DNA from: UMGS1781 sp045628105
GTDB taxonomy: Bacteria > Bacillota > Clostridia > TANB77 > CAG-508
DNA length: 16,495 bases
Assembly (NCBI GenBank): GCA_045628105.1
Contig: JAZQOX010000013.1
Span: 1 to 16,495 of the forward strand
Direction of reading: 5' to 3'
Part shown: positions 1 to 7,678 of the stretch, piece after piece
Numbering within the stretch: position 1 is the first letter of the stretch
Layout: every line of letters begins with the position of its first letter
Notes under the pieces: model-generated
Seen by the model: only the letters and a program-made list of their open reading frames with translations
The model's database searches: none
What the model was told of the DNA's origin: nothing
Program-made: the position numbers and the translations under genes

Positions 1-2
1 TT

Positions 3-233
3 ATTGGTTTTGGAATAGTATTAATAAGTTTAATAGTTCTATTAATTGTACGAAAAAATGAAAAAGGAAAGAAAATAATAATTTTATGTATTGGTATATT
101 AACAGGTAGTATAATAACTTTAATAACATTATTATTTATGAACAAAATAAATACAATGAATATGCCTAATGATAGACAAAATATGAGAATGGAAGAGTTT
201 CCTAATATGCAAATAAATGGACGGAAGACCTGA
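3..233 (+). CDS. Small membrane protein, 3' end only, with shifted tail
   Basis: The gene starts before the window. The visible 76 codons encode two hydrophobic stretches (about residues 2-17 and 27-46 of the visible part) separated by a basic loop, then a Met/Asn-rich polar tail. This suggests a small two-helix (or larger) membrane protein; I do not recognise the family. In this frame it ends at a TGA at 231-233. If one base is skipped at the CGG codon 222-224, reading continues for about 20 codons (GGRPENDKF... to a TAA at 283-285), giving a similar polar, Asn/Glu/Lys-rich tail. The downstream frame has a TAA at 214-216, so any shift must fall between 217 and 230. Whether the tail belongs to the protein cannot be settled here because the family is unknown. 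Coding frame: fairly sure. Function: unknown. Confidence 0.55.
   Translation: MGFGIVLISLIVLLIVRKNEKGKKIIILCIGILTGSIITLITLLFMNKINTMNMPNDRQNMRMEEFPNMQINGRKT
222..224 (+). other. CGG codon at frame change, candidate +1 shift point
   Basis: This in-frame CGG lies in the 14-base interval (217-230) where the upstream and downstream frames are both open. Dropping its C makes the next codon GGA and extends the protein to a stop at 283-285. A second site with the same features lies at 12257-12259. It could equally be a plain one-base insertion. Confidence 0.35.
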
Positions 234-285
234 AAATGATAAATTTGAACCAAGTAATTTAAAGGAACAAAATGGAAACAAATAA

Positions 286-509
286 CATCATTAAAATTTT
301 AGAATAAATAATTTTATAAAACTACTTGATTTATACAAAACATTATGTTAAATTATAACCATAGAATCAAATATAAAATACAATTATAAATTTAAGTTCG
401 TTTTTTCGCACACGGAAGTGCCAAACGAGCCAAGAAAAAATCATACTAGAAATAGTATGATTTTAATTTTTTGGATAAGAAAAAATTAAAAAAAATTAAA
501 AATAATCTC
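286..509. other. Intergenic region without a gene
   Basis: This stretch is very AT-rich and has no credible reading frame on either strand. It holds two consecutive hairpins. The first (398-428) is imperfect: TCGTTT pairs with AAACGA and GCAC with GTGC across an internal loop, with ACGGAA at the tip. The second is the terminator listed separately. A weak promoter-like pair (TTGATT 326-331, TAAATT 349-354) lies upstream, so a short untranslated RNA ending at the terminator is possible, but I recognise no RNA family here. Confidence 0.4.
437..472 (+). terminator. Intrinsic terminator before the metal operon
   Basis: An 11-bp stem (437-447 with 454-464; core AATCATACT / AGTATGATT) closes an AGAAAT loop and is followed by TTAATTTTTT. 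A run of A before the stem would also give a U-tract on the other strand, so it may work in both directions. It separates the left-edge gene from the arsR promoter. Confidence 0.75.
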
Positions 510-539
510 TTGACAGTTGAATGAATGTTCATATATAAT
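510..539 (+). promoter_or_regulatory. Promoter of the metal-resistance operon
   Basis: The site is a perfect sigma-A pair, TTGACA (510-515) and TATAAT (534-539), with an 18-base spacer. The first operator copy fills most of the spacer, so a bound repressor would block RNA polymerase. It drives the arsR-family gene, the HMA gene and the ATPase gene. Confidence 0.85.
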
Positions 540-598
540 ATAAGAAAAGATGAATATTCATTCAAATTTTTTATAAGATAAAGTTGAACGAACACTCA
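518..598 (+). promoter_or_regulatory. Three repressor operator copies (ArsR/CadC type)
   Basis: Three 14-base sites share the form TGAA-N6-(T/C)TCA: TGAATGAATGTTCA (518-531, between -35 and -10), TGAATATTCATTCA (551-564, just after the start of transcription) and TGAACGAACACTCA (585-598, in the leader). Start-to-start distances are 33 and 34 bases. Operators of ArsR/SmtB-family sensors typically contain TGAA...TTCA inverted repeats, so these are best read as binding sites for the protein encoded immediately downstream (autoregulation). The third copy is the most degenerate. Confidence 0.75.
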
Positions 599-628
599 AT
601 TAAACAAAAGAAAATAAGGAGGTAATAA

Positions 629-991
629 ATGTCTAAGAATGAATTTATATGTGATTGTAGTGTAATACATCAAGATGTTGTTGAGAAAACATCAAAAAAC
701 ATGCCAGATTCAGATACATTTAATAAACTTGCAGAGTTTTTTAAAATAATAGGTGATACAACAAGAACTAAAATTTTATTTGCTCTTGATCAAAATGAGA
801 TGTGTGTATGCGATATTGCAAATGTTTTAGGAATGAGCAAATCATCTATTTCTCATCAATTAGGAACCTTAAGAAGAAGTGGAATAGTAAAATGTAGAAA
901 AGAAGGAAAAGAAGTATTTTATATGCTAGATGATGAACATGTTAAAAAAGTTTTTGAAGTAGGAACAGAACATATAGAACATAGAAAATAA
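629..991 (+). CDS. cadC: ArsR/SmtB-family metal-sensing repressor, CadC-like
   Basis: This is a 120-residue winged-helix repressor expected to release its operator when it binds Cd, Pb or Zn. Residues 32-100 carry the helix-turn-helix core (DTTRTKIL, then LGMSKSSISHQLGTLRRSGIV). It shows both metal sites of the CadC type. The alpha3N site has Cys8 and Cys10 in an N-terminal arm plus Cys59 and Cys61 in the MCVCD motif. The alpha5 site is Asp102-x-His104-x10-His115-x2-His118, the exact spacing of CzrA/SmtB sensors. CadC of Staphylococcus has its arm cysteines spaced differently, so the symbol is by family resemblance. The start is fixed by AAGGAGG at 616-622, seven bases upstream of the ATG. 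It is first in an operon with a metal-binding protein and a P1B ATPase and sits behind three operator copies, so autoregulation by metal is the obvious reading. Product certain; exact metal inferred. Confidence 0.92.
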   Translation: MSKNEFICDCSVIHQDVVEKTSKNMPDSDTFNKLAEFFKIIGDTTRTKILFALDQNEMCVCDIANVLGMSKSSISHQLGTLRRSGIVKCRKEGKEVFYMLDDEHVKKVFEVGTEHIEHRK

Positions 992-1006
992 AATGGAGGT
1001 ATAGAT

Positions 1007-1228
1007 ATGAAAAGTAAATTTAAAATAGAAGGAATTGATTGTGCAAATTGTGCTGCAGAATTAGAAGAAAAAATAAATAAAATAGATGGAATTGAAAATG
1101 TGAATTTAAACTTTTTCACACAAAAAATGGAATTAGAATATGATGAAACAAGAAAAGAAGAAATAATGAAAAATTTAAAGAAAGTTATTAAAAAGGAAGA
1201 ACCAGATGTAGAAATAGAAGAAATCTAG
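1007..1228 (+). CDS. Stand-alone heavy-metal-associated (HMA) domain protein
   Basis: This 73-residue protein consists of one ferredoxin-like HMA domain. The metal-binding motif is GIDCANC with Cys12 and Cys15, followed by the usual helix, the INKIDGIENVNLNF strand and a second helix. The C-terminus is short and acidic (EEPDVEIEEI) and might add metal ligands. It is preceded by GGAGG at 995-999, lies 15 bases after the repressor gene, and ends 12 bases before the ATPase start, with its TAG overlapping the ATPase Shine-Dalgarno site. The ATPase next door lacks an N-terminal HMA domain, so this protein most likely serves as its detached metal-binding domain or as a soluble chaperone delivering Zn/Cd/Pb to it. 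Domain certain; partnership inferred from order. Confidence 0.88.
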   Translation: MKSKFKIEGIDCANCAAELEEKINKIDGIENVNLNFFTQKMELEYDETRKEEIMKNLKKVIKKEEPDVEIEEI

Positions 1229-1240
1229 GAGGATACAAAA

Positions 1241-3082
1241 GTGAAGAAAAAAGGGGAAAAAATAATTATTGCACTAGTGCTATTTATAGTTGCGCTTGTT
1301 GTGAAATTTAATAATGAATGGATAAATAATGTACTTTACTTAATTGCATATGCAATTGTTGGAATTGAAATTGTAAAAAAAGCAATTAGGAACATTAAAA
1401 GAGGAAAAGTGTTTGATGAGAATTTTTTAATGTCTGTTGCAACAATAGGAGCGTTTGCTATTGGCGAGCTTCCTGAAGGTGTTGCAGTAATGCTTTTCTA
1501 CCAAATAGGGGAACTATTCCAAAGTTATGCAGTTGATAAGTCTAGAAAATCAATTTCTAGTTTGATGGATATTAGACCAGATTATGCAAATATTGAAATT
1601 AACGGAGAAATAAAAAAAGCAGATCCAGAAGATGCAAAAATAGGGCAAGTAATTGTTGTAAAACCAGGAGAAAAAATACCTTTAGATGGAGTTATTAAAG
1701 AAGGAAAATCAAGCATCGATACAAAAGCTTTAACAGGAGAAACTTTGCCTAGAAATGTTAAAGAAGGAGACGAAGTATTAAGTGGATGTATTAATTTGAA
1801 TGGTGTTCTAAAAATCACAGTTGCAAAAGAATACGGTGAATCTACGGTAAGTAAAATATTAGATTTGGTTGAAAATGCAAGTAGTAAAAAATCAAAATCT
1901 GAAAAATTTATAACAAAATTTGCAAAATATTATACACCAGCAGTAGTTATAATTGCAATTGTTCTAGCAATTGTACCACCTCTTATTATTAAGTCAGCAA
2001 ATTTCTCAGATTGGATATATAGAGCTTTATCATTTTTAGTAGTTTCTTGTCCTTGTGCATTAGTTATTTCAATACCACTTAGCTTTTTTGGTGGAATTGG
2101 AGGAGCATCTAAAAAAGGAATTTTAGTTAAAGGAAGCAACTATTTGGAGGCTATTTCAAACACAGAAATAATAGTATTTGATAAAACAGGAACGTTAACT
2201 GAAGGAGTTTTTGAAGTTCAAGAAATTAAATCAATTAATATAACAGAAGATGAATTAATAAAAATTACGGCATATGCTGAAAACTATTCAAATCATCCAA
2301 TTGCAGCCTCAATAAAAAAAACATATGGAAAAGATATAGATGAAAAGAAAATTGTTAAAACTCAGGAATTGGCAGGGCTCGGAATTGAAGCTGAAATTGG
2401 TGAAAAAACTGTATTTGTTGGAAATGAAAAATTAATGAATGAAAAACAAATTCCATTTACAAAATATAACGGTAGTGGAACAGTAACATATGTTGCTGTT
2501 GATGGAAGATATGAAGGATATATAGTAATAGCGGATAAAATAAAAGAGGATTCAAGCAGAACAATTGAACTGCTAAAGAAATTTAACATTAAACAAACAA
2601 TCATGTTAACCGGAGACAAAAAAGAAATTGGAGAAAGTGTAGCAAATAAATTAGGATTAGACAAAGCATATACGGAATTATTACCTAATGGAAAAGTAAA
2701 AAAAGTTGAAGAGTTATTAAAAGAAAAAAGTCCAAAAGGTAAATTGATATTTGTAGGTGATGGAATTAATGATGCTCCAGTTTTAGCACTTTCAGATATT
2801 GGTGTTGCAATGGGCGCATTGGGTTCAGATGCTGCAATAGAAGCTGCAGATGTTGTACTTATGACAGATGAACCATCAAAAATAGTAGATGCAATTCATA
2901 TATCAAAGAAAACAATGAAAATTGTAAAAGAAAACATAATATTTGCAATATTTATAAAAATACTGGTTCTTGTTTTAAGTGCATTAGGAATCGCAACAAT
3001 GTGGGAAGCAGTATTTGCTGATGTTGGAGTTTCCATAATAGCAGTAATTAACGCCTTACGAGCATTAAATGTAAAAAAATAA
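1241..3082 (+). CDS. cadA: P1B-type heavy-metal-translocating ATPase (Zn/Cd/Pb export)
   Basis: This 613-residue membrane ATPase is expected to export Zn(II), Cd(II) or Pb(II). Visible P-type ATPase motifs are TGE (165-167, actuator domain), CPC in the transmembrane metal site (270-272), DKTGTLT with phosphorylated Asp314, the P1B-specific HP dipeptide (352-353), MLTGD (455-459) and GDGINDAP (506-513). The last helices contain FADVG with Asp594, the position where the Zn/Cd subgroup (P1B-2) has an essential Asp, which argues against a copper pump. Hydrophobic segments lie near 8-21, 31-46, 63-90, 232-250, 261-284 and 565-608. It is shorter than CadA/ZntA because the HMA domain is absent and encoded separately upstream. 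The start is GTG with AGGAGG at 1227-1232. It is the last gene of the metal operon, followed by a strong terminator. Confidence 0.93.
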   Translation: MKKKGEKIIIALVLFIVALVVKFNNEWINNVLYLIAYAIVGIEIVKKAIRNIKRGKVFDENFLMSVATIGAFAIGELPEGVAVMLFYQIGELFQSYAVDKSRKSISSLMDIRPDYANIEINGEIKKADPEDAKIGQVIVVKPGEKIPLDGVIKEGKSSIDTKALTGETLPRNVKEGDEVLSGCINLNGVLKITVAKEYGESTVSKILDLVENASSKKSKSEKFITKFAKYYTPAVVIIAIVLAIVPPLIIKSANFSDWIYRALSFLVVSCPCALVISIPLSFFGGIGGASKKGILVKGSNYLEAISNTEIIVFDKTGTLTEGVFEVQEIKSINITEDELIKITAYAENYSNHPIAASIKKTYGKDIDEKKIVKTQELAGLGIEAEIGEKTVFVGNEKLMNEKQIPFTKYNGSGTVTYVAVDGRYEGYIVIADKIKEDSSRTIELLKKFNIKQTIMLTGDKKEIGESVANKLGLDKAYTELLPNGKVKKVEELLKEKSPKGKLIFVGDGINDAPVLALSDIGVAMGALGSDAAIEAADVVLMTDEPSKIVDAIHISKKTMKIVKENIIFAIFIKILVLVLSALGIATMWEAVFADVGVSIIAVINALRALNVKK

Positions 3083-3090
3083 ATAGAGAT

Positions 3091-3121
3091 AAGAGCAACA
3101 TAATACAGTTGCTCTTTTTTG
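3091..3121 (+). terminator. Terminator after the metal operon
   Basis: A 9-bp perfect stem AAGAGCAAC / GTTGCTCTT (3091-3099 with 3108-3116) has an 8-base loop and is followed by a run of T. It starts 8 bases after the ATPase stop codon. Confidence 0.9.
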
Positions 3122-3160
3122 TGGATACAATATTTAAAAATGTAAAAAACTTGTCGAAAT

Positions 3161-3191
3161 TTAACATATTTTATTTTTTTTATGGTATAAT
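3161..3191 (+). promoter_or_regulatory. Promoter of the activase-family gene
   Basis: A TATAAT (3186-3191) is preceded by TGG, making an extended -10. A TTAACA lies at 3161-3166 with a 19-base spacer. The predicted leader is about 35 bases and ends at a weak Shine-Dalgarno (AAGGAT, 3220-3225). Confidence 0.65.
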
Positions 3192-3234
3192 ATCATGTAC
3201 GCTTAAAAAAATAAATAATAAGGATGATGAAAAA

Positions 3235-6200
3235 ATGAAAGAAATTATACATGTTGGAATAGATGTAGGATCTACAACAGTTAAAATAGTCGTAATGGAT
3301 GGAAATTTAGAAGTTCTATATACAACATACAGAAGACATTTTTCAGATACAAAAAATACAGTATGCGATTGCTTAGAAGAACTAACTGGAAAATTTGAAG
3401 ATTATGATATGACAATTGCATTGACAGGATCGGGAGCACTTGCGGTATCTGAATTTTTGGATTTACCATTTATACAAGAAGTTGTTGCTTGTAAAAGAAC
3501 AGTTGAAAAATACATACCACAAACAGATGTAGTAATTGAACTTGGTGGAGAAGATGCTAAAATAATATATTTTGGAAAATCAATAGAACAAAGAATGAAT
3601 GGAACATGCGCAGGTGGTACAGGAGCGTTCTTGGACCAAATGGCAACATTACTCAATACAACAACACCGGGATTAAATGAACTTGCTAAAAACTACAATA
3701 CAATTTATCCAATTGCTTCAAGATGTGGAGTTTTTGCGAAAACAGATATTCAACCACTATTAAATGAAGGCGCTGCAAAAGAGGATATTTCAGCTTCAAT
3801 ATTTCAAGCAGTTGTAAATCAAACAATAAGTGGTTTAGCATGTGGAAGACCTATTAGAGGTAAAGTTGCTTTTTTAGGTGGACCATTAAGCTATTTATCA
3901 GAACTTAGAAAAAGATTTATAGAGACATTAGAATTAACAAATGATGAAATAATAGTACCGGAAGATGCACACTTATTGGTTGCAAAAGGTGCATGCCTAG
4001 ATTCAATAAATTATAATGTTGTATCAACAGAAAAATTAAAGGGAAAAATATCACTTTTAAAGAACTATCACGATACAGCATCAAATTCTTTAAAACCATT
4101 ATTTACAATAGAAACAGAATACGAAGAATTTAAAAACAGACATTCAAAGCATACAGTACCTAAAAAGGACTTATCAAACTATGAGGGAGATTGTTTCTTA
4201 GGAATAGATGCTGGTTCAACAACAAGTAAATTGGTTCTTATTGACAAAGAGGCAAACTTACTATATTCATCATATAAAAATAATGAAGGAAAGCCATTAC
4301 AAACCGTTATTGCAATGCTTAAAGAACTATATAGTCAATTACCAAAAAAAGCGGTTATTAGATATGCAGGCTCAACTGGATATGGCGAAAAATTAATGCA
4401 AACAGCATTAAATCTTGAAATAGGTGAAATTGAAACAATTGCTCACTACACAGCTGCAAAAAAATTTATGCCTAATGCTACAAGCATCGTAGATATTGGT
4501 GGACAAGATATGAAATACATAAAAATTAAAAATGGTGCAGTTGATAATATAATGTTAAACGAAGCATGTTCATCTGGATGTGGATCATTTATAGAAACAT
4601 TTGCAAAGAGTTTAAATTTAAGCATAGAAGAATTTGTTAAAGCTGCGATAGAATCTAATAAACCGGTTGATTTAGGTTCAAGATGTACAGTCTTTATGAA
4701 TTCAAAAATTAAGCAAGCACAAAAAGAGGGCTATTCAGTTGGAGACATTTCAGCAGGACTTTCTTATTCTGTTATAAAAAATGCAATTCAAAAAGTTATG
4801 AAAATCAGGGATGTAGAAACATTAGGAGATTCAATTGTTGTACAAGGTGGAACATTCTATAATGATGCAGTACTTAGAGCTTTTGAATTAATAGTTGGAA
4901 AAGAAGTTATCAGACCAGATATTGCAGGACTTATGGGAGCATATGGAATAGCATTCCTTGCAAAAGACGAGTTTGAACTAAACAATGACAAGAACTATAC
5001 ATCAAAAGTTGCAAAGAATGAGGATTTAGACAAATTAAATGTAACTGTAGTACATACAAGATGCCATGGATGCGAAAATCATTGCTTACTTACAATCAAT
5101 GAATTTTCAACAGGAAAAAGATTTATTACAGGTAATAGATGCGAAAGAGGAGCAGGAATAGAAAAAAGTAAAACACAAATTCCTAACCTATACAAATATA
5201 AATATCAAAGATTATTTGGTTATAAACCATTAGATGAAGATAAAGCACCTAGAGGAGTAATAGGAATACCAAGAGTCTTAAATATGTATGAAGATTATCC
5301 ATTCTGGTTTACTTTACTTACAAACCTTGGATTTAGAGTTATTTTATCAGAAAAAAGTGATAGAAAAACATATGAAAAAGGAATGGAATCAATGCCATCT
5401 GAATCTGTATGTTACCCAGCAAAACTTAGCCATGGACATATAGTTAGCTTAATAAATCAAGGTATAAAAACAATATTTTATCCATGCATGATGTATTCAA
5501 GACAAGAAGATATGGAAGCAAATAACAAATATAATTGCCCAATAGTTGTTTCTTATTCTGAAGTATTGAAAAACAATGTAGAAGAACTTGCATCACAAGG
5601 AATAAAATTTATAAATCCTTTCTTACCATTTGATAAGAAAGCACTTGTAAAAAGATTAGCAGAGCTTGAAGAATTCAAGGAATACAATTTTACAAAACAA
5701 GAAATAAAAGAAGCTGTAGAAAAAGCAGAAGAAGAATATCAAAGATATAAAGAAGATGTAAGAAAAAAAGGCGAAGAAACATTAAAATATATAGAAGAGA
5801 ATAATGTAAAAGGAATAGTACTTGCAGGAAGACCATATCACGTTGATCCAGAAATCAATCATGGTATAGACACTATGATAACATCACTTGGACTATGTGT
5901 ATTATCAGAAGATAGTATTGCACATCTTTCAACAGTAAAAAGACCAATAAGAGTAGTTGATCAATGGGTATTCCATTCAAGATTATATAGGGCAGCAGAT
6001 GTAGTTGGAAACAATAAAAATGTAGAGCTAGTTCAATTAAACTCTTTTGGATGTGGTGTAGATGCAGTTACAACAGATCAAGTTGAAGAAATTTTAGCAA
6101 GTTTTGGAAAAATGTATACACTTATAAAAATAGACGAGGTAAATAACTTAGGAGCTATAAGAATAAGAATACGTTCATTAATTGCTAGTATGAATAAGAG

Positions 6201-7542
6201 AAAGAACATTGAACCAAAATGTTCAGGAAAATATGAAATTGAAAAAGTATTATTTACAAAAGAAATGAAAAAAGATTACACAATACTTATTCCACAAATG
6301 GCACCAATACACTTTGAAATATTTGAGGAAGTATTAAAATCAGAAGGGTATAATGTAAAACTATTAAGAGAATGCACACCTCATACAGTTGAAACAGGAC
6401 TTAAATATGTAAATAATGATGCATGTTATCCATCAATACTATCAATAGGACAATTAATAGAACAGGTTGAATCTGGAGAATATGATACAAACAAATTAGC
6501 ATTAATGATGTCACAAACAGGAGGAGGGTGCAGAGCAACAAATTATATTGGATTTATTAGAAAAGCATTAAGAGATGCTGGATATCCAAATATACCTGTT
6601 ATATCATTCAACTTTGTAGGACTTGAAAAGAACCCAGGATTTAAAATTACAATTCCTCTTGGGGTAAAACTTATAAAAGGTGCAATATATGGAGATTTAC
6701 TACAAAAAATGCTTTATAAAAATAAAGCATATGAAGTAAACAAAGGTGAAACAGAAGAAGTATTCAATAAATGGATAAATAAGTGCAAAGAATTATCAGT
6801 ACATTCTAGCATAAAAGAATTTAACAACAGTATTCAAGAAATAGTTAACGACTTTGAAAAAATCAAATTAGATACAAGTAAAGAAAAACCAAAAGTTGGA
6901 ATAGTTGGAGAAATTCTAATAAAATATCATCCATTTGGAAATAATTACGTAAATGACTTATTAAATAAAGAAGGTGCAGAGGTTGTTATGCCTGACCTTA
7001 TGGGATTTGTTAAATATGTAATTATGAATTCAATTGTTAAACAAAAACTATTGGGAACTTCAAAAAGAACAGCATATATTTATAAAATAGTATTAAAACT
7101 TGTAAACAGGATAGAAAAGAATTACAAAAAAGCATTAGAAAATTCTAACAAAAACTATTTACCACCTTGCAACATAGAAGAACTAGTTGAAATGGTTGAA
7201 GAAATTTTATCACCAGGAAATCAAACAGGAGAAGGATGGATATTAACGGCAGAAATGCTTGAATTTATGGGACATGGTATACAAAATATAGTTTGTTTAC
7301 AACCATTTGCATGTTTACCAAATCACGTAGTTGGTAAAGGTGTAATTAAAACAATTAGAAATAAATACCCAGAAGCAAACATTGCACCAATTGATTATGA
7401 TCCAGGTGCAAGTGAAGCAAATCAAGTAAATAGAATAAAGCTACTTATTACAATTGCAAAAGACAATATAAAATTAAAAGAAAAAGAGAAGAAAGCTGTG
7501 GAAGAGGAAAATAAAGAAGAAGAAACAGTAGGAGCAGTTTAG
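3235..7542 (+). CDS. Giant 2-hydroxyacyl-CoA dehydratase activase-related protein (double activase + DUF2229 + HgdB-like)
   Basis: The 1435-residue protein joins three parts. Residues 1-310 and 320-600 are two BcrA/HgdC-type ASKHA ATPase modules: GIDVGSTT (8-15) with ELGGEDAK, and GIDAGSTT (323-330) with DIGGQDMK. Each has a pair of cysteines at the activase [4Fe-4S] positions, 39 residues apart (Cys125/Cys164 and Cys445/Cys484). Next comes a DUF2229-type region with a Cys cluster (Cys610, 613, 617, 636) and conserved Cys726 and Cys751. The C-terminal part resembles dehydratase subunit HgdB (Cys1064, Cys1099, Cys1354, Cys1360). Activases use ATP to push one electron to an Fe-S partner enzyme; here donor and acceptor look fused. 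Proteins of this architecture and length are common in Clostridia, but the substrate is unknown. I place the start at 3235 because homology begins at once (MKEIIHVGIDVG); an in-frame ATG at 3109 lies upstream of the promoter, inside the previous terminator. The gene is monocistronic. Confidence 0.9.
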   Translation: MKEIIHVGIDVGSTTVKIVVMDGNLEVLYTTYRRHFSDTKNTVCDCLEELTGKFEDYDMTIALTGSGALAVSEFLDLPFIQEVVACKRTVEKYIPQTDVVIELGGEDAKIIYFGKSIEQRMNGTCAGGTGAFLDQMATLLNTTTPGLNELAKNYNTIYPIASRCGVFAKTDIQPLLNEGAAKEDISASIFQAVVNQTISGLACGRPIRGKVAFLGGPLSYLSELRKRFIETLELTNDEIIVPEDAHLLVAKGACLDSINYNVVSTEKLKGKISLLKNYHDTASNSLKPLFTIETEYEEFKNRHSKHTVPKKDLSNYEGDCFLGIDAGSTTSKLVLIDKEANLLYSSYKNNEGKPLQTVIAMLKELYSQLPKKAVIRYAGSTGYGEKLMQTALNLEIGEIETIAHYTAAKKFMPNATSIVDIGGQDMKYIKIKNGAVDNIMLNEACSSGCGSFIETFAKSLNLSIEEFVKAAIESNKPVDLGSRCTVFMNSKIKQAQKEGYSVGDISAGLSYSVIKNAIQKVMKIRDVETLGDSIVVQGGTFYNDAVLRAFELIVGKEVIRPDIAGLMGAYGIAFLAKDEFELNNDKNYTSKVAKNEDLDKLNVTVVHTRCHGCENHCLLTINEFSTGKRFITGNRCERGAGIEKSKTQIPNLYKYKYQRLFGYKPLDEDKAPRGVIGIPRVLNMYEDYPFWFTLLTNLGFRVILSEKSDRKTYEKGMESMPSESVCYPAKLSHGHIVSLINQGIKTIFYPCMMYSRQEDMEANNKYNCPIVVSYSEVLKNNVEELASQGIKFINPFLPFDKKALVKRLAELEEFKEYNFTKQEIKEAVEKAEEEYQRYKEDVRKKGEETLKYIEENNVKGIVLAGRPYHVDPEINHGIDTMITSLGLCVLSEDSIAHLSTVKRPIRVVDQWVFHSRLYRAADVVGNNKNVELVQLNSFGCGVDAVTTDQVEEILASFGKMYTLIKIDEVNNLGAIRIRIRSLIASMNKRKNIEPKCSGKYEIEKVLFTKEMKKDYTILIPQMAPIHFEIFEEVLKSEGYNVKLLRECTPHTVETGLKYVNNDACYPSILSIGQLIEQVESGEYDTNKLALMMSQTGGGCRATNYIGFIRKALRDAGYPNIPVISFNFVGLEKNPGFKITIPLGVKLIKGAIYGDLLQKMLYKNKAYEVNKGETEEVFNKWINKCKELSVHSSIKEFNNSIQEIVNDFEKIKLDTSKEKPKVGIVGEILIKYHPFGNNYVNDLLNKEGAEVVMPDLMGFVKYVIMNSIVKQKLLGTSKRTAYIYKIVLKLVNRIEKNYKKALENSNKNYLPPCNIEELVEMVEEILSPGNQTGEGWILTAEMLEFMGHGIQNIVCLQPFACLPNHVVGKGVIKTIRNKYPEANIAPIDYDPGASEANQVNRIKLLITIAKDNIKLKEKEKKAVEEENKEEETVGAV

Positions 7543-7567
7543 GGAAAATCCCTAAATTGCTTTTTTT
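7534..7567 (+). terminator. Terminator overlapping the activase stop codon
   Basis: An 11-bp stem (7534-7544 with 7550-7560, one G-T wobble; core TTTAGGG / CCCTAAA) has an AAAAT loop and is followed by seven T. The TAG stop codon lies inside the 5' arm, an economical arrangement. Confidence 0.85.
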
Positions 7568-7578
7568 ATTAAAAAACA

Positions 7579-7607
7579 TTGTAAAAGATTACATAATGTG
7601 ATAAAAT
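7579..7607 (+). promoter_or_regulatory. Promoter of the beta-CASP nuclease gene
   Basis: TTGTAA (7579-7584) and TAAAAT (7602-7607) are 17 bases apart. The 29-base stretch matches the promoter at 9160-9188 at 23 positions by eye. Confidence 0.6.
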
Positions 7608-7617
7608 ATTAACACTT

Positions 7618-7632
7618 GATGATTTAATCATC
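7618..7632 (+). repeat. Small inverted repeat in the leader of the nuclease gene
   Basis: GATGAT and ATCATC form a perfect 6-bp inverted repeat around TTA, about 10 bases after the predicted -10. It could be an operator or a short leader hairpin; there is no T-run after it, so it is not a terminator. Confidence 0.4.
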
Positions 7633-7678
7633 TGGTATAGCATTTCAATAAAATAATTTTTATGAAAGGAGTTTATCA

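Noticed and set aside
398..428. Hairpin considered as a riboswitch or known small RNA
   Set aside because: Only one imperfect stem is visible and no conserved aptamer or RNA-family core could be recognised; kept only as part of the intergenic description.
3109..3234. Longer N-terminus for the activase-family protein from an ATG at 3109
   Set aside because: It would begin inside the terminator of the metal operon and upstream of the -10 at 3186-3191; family similarity begins right at the ATG at 3235.
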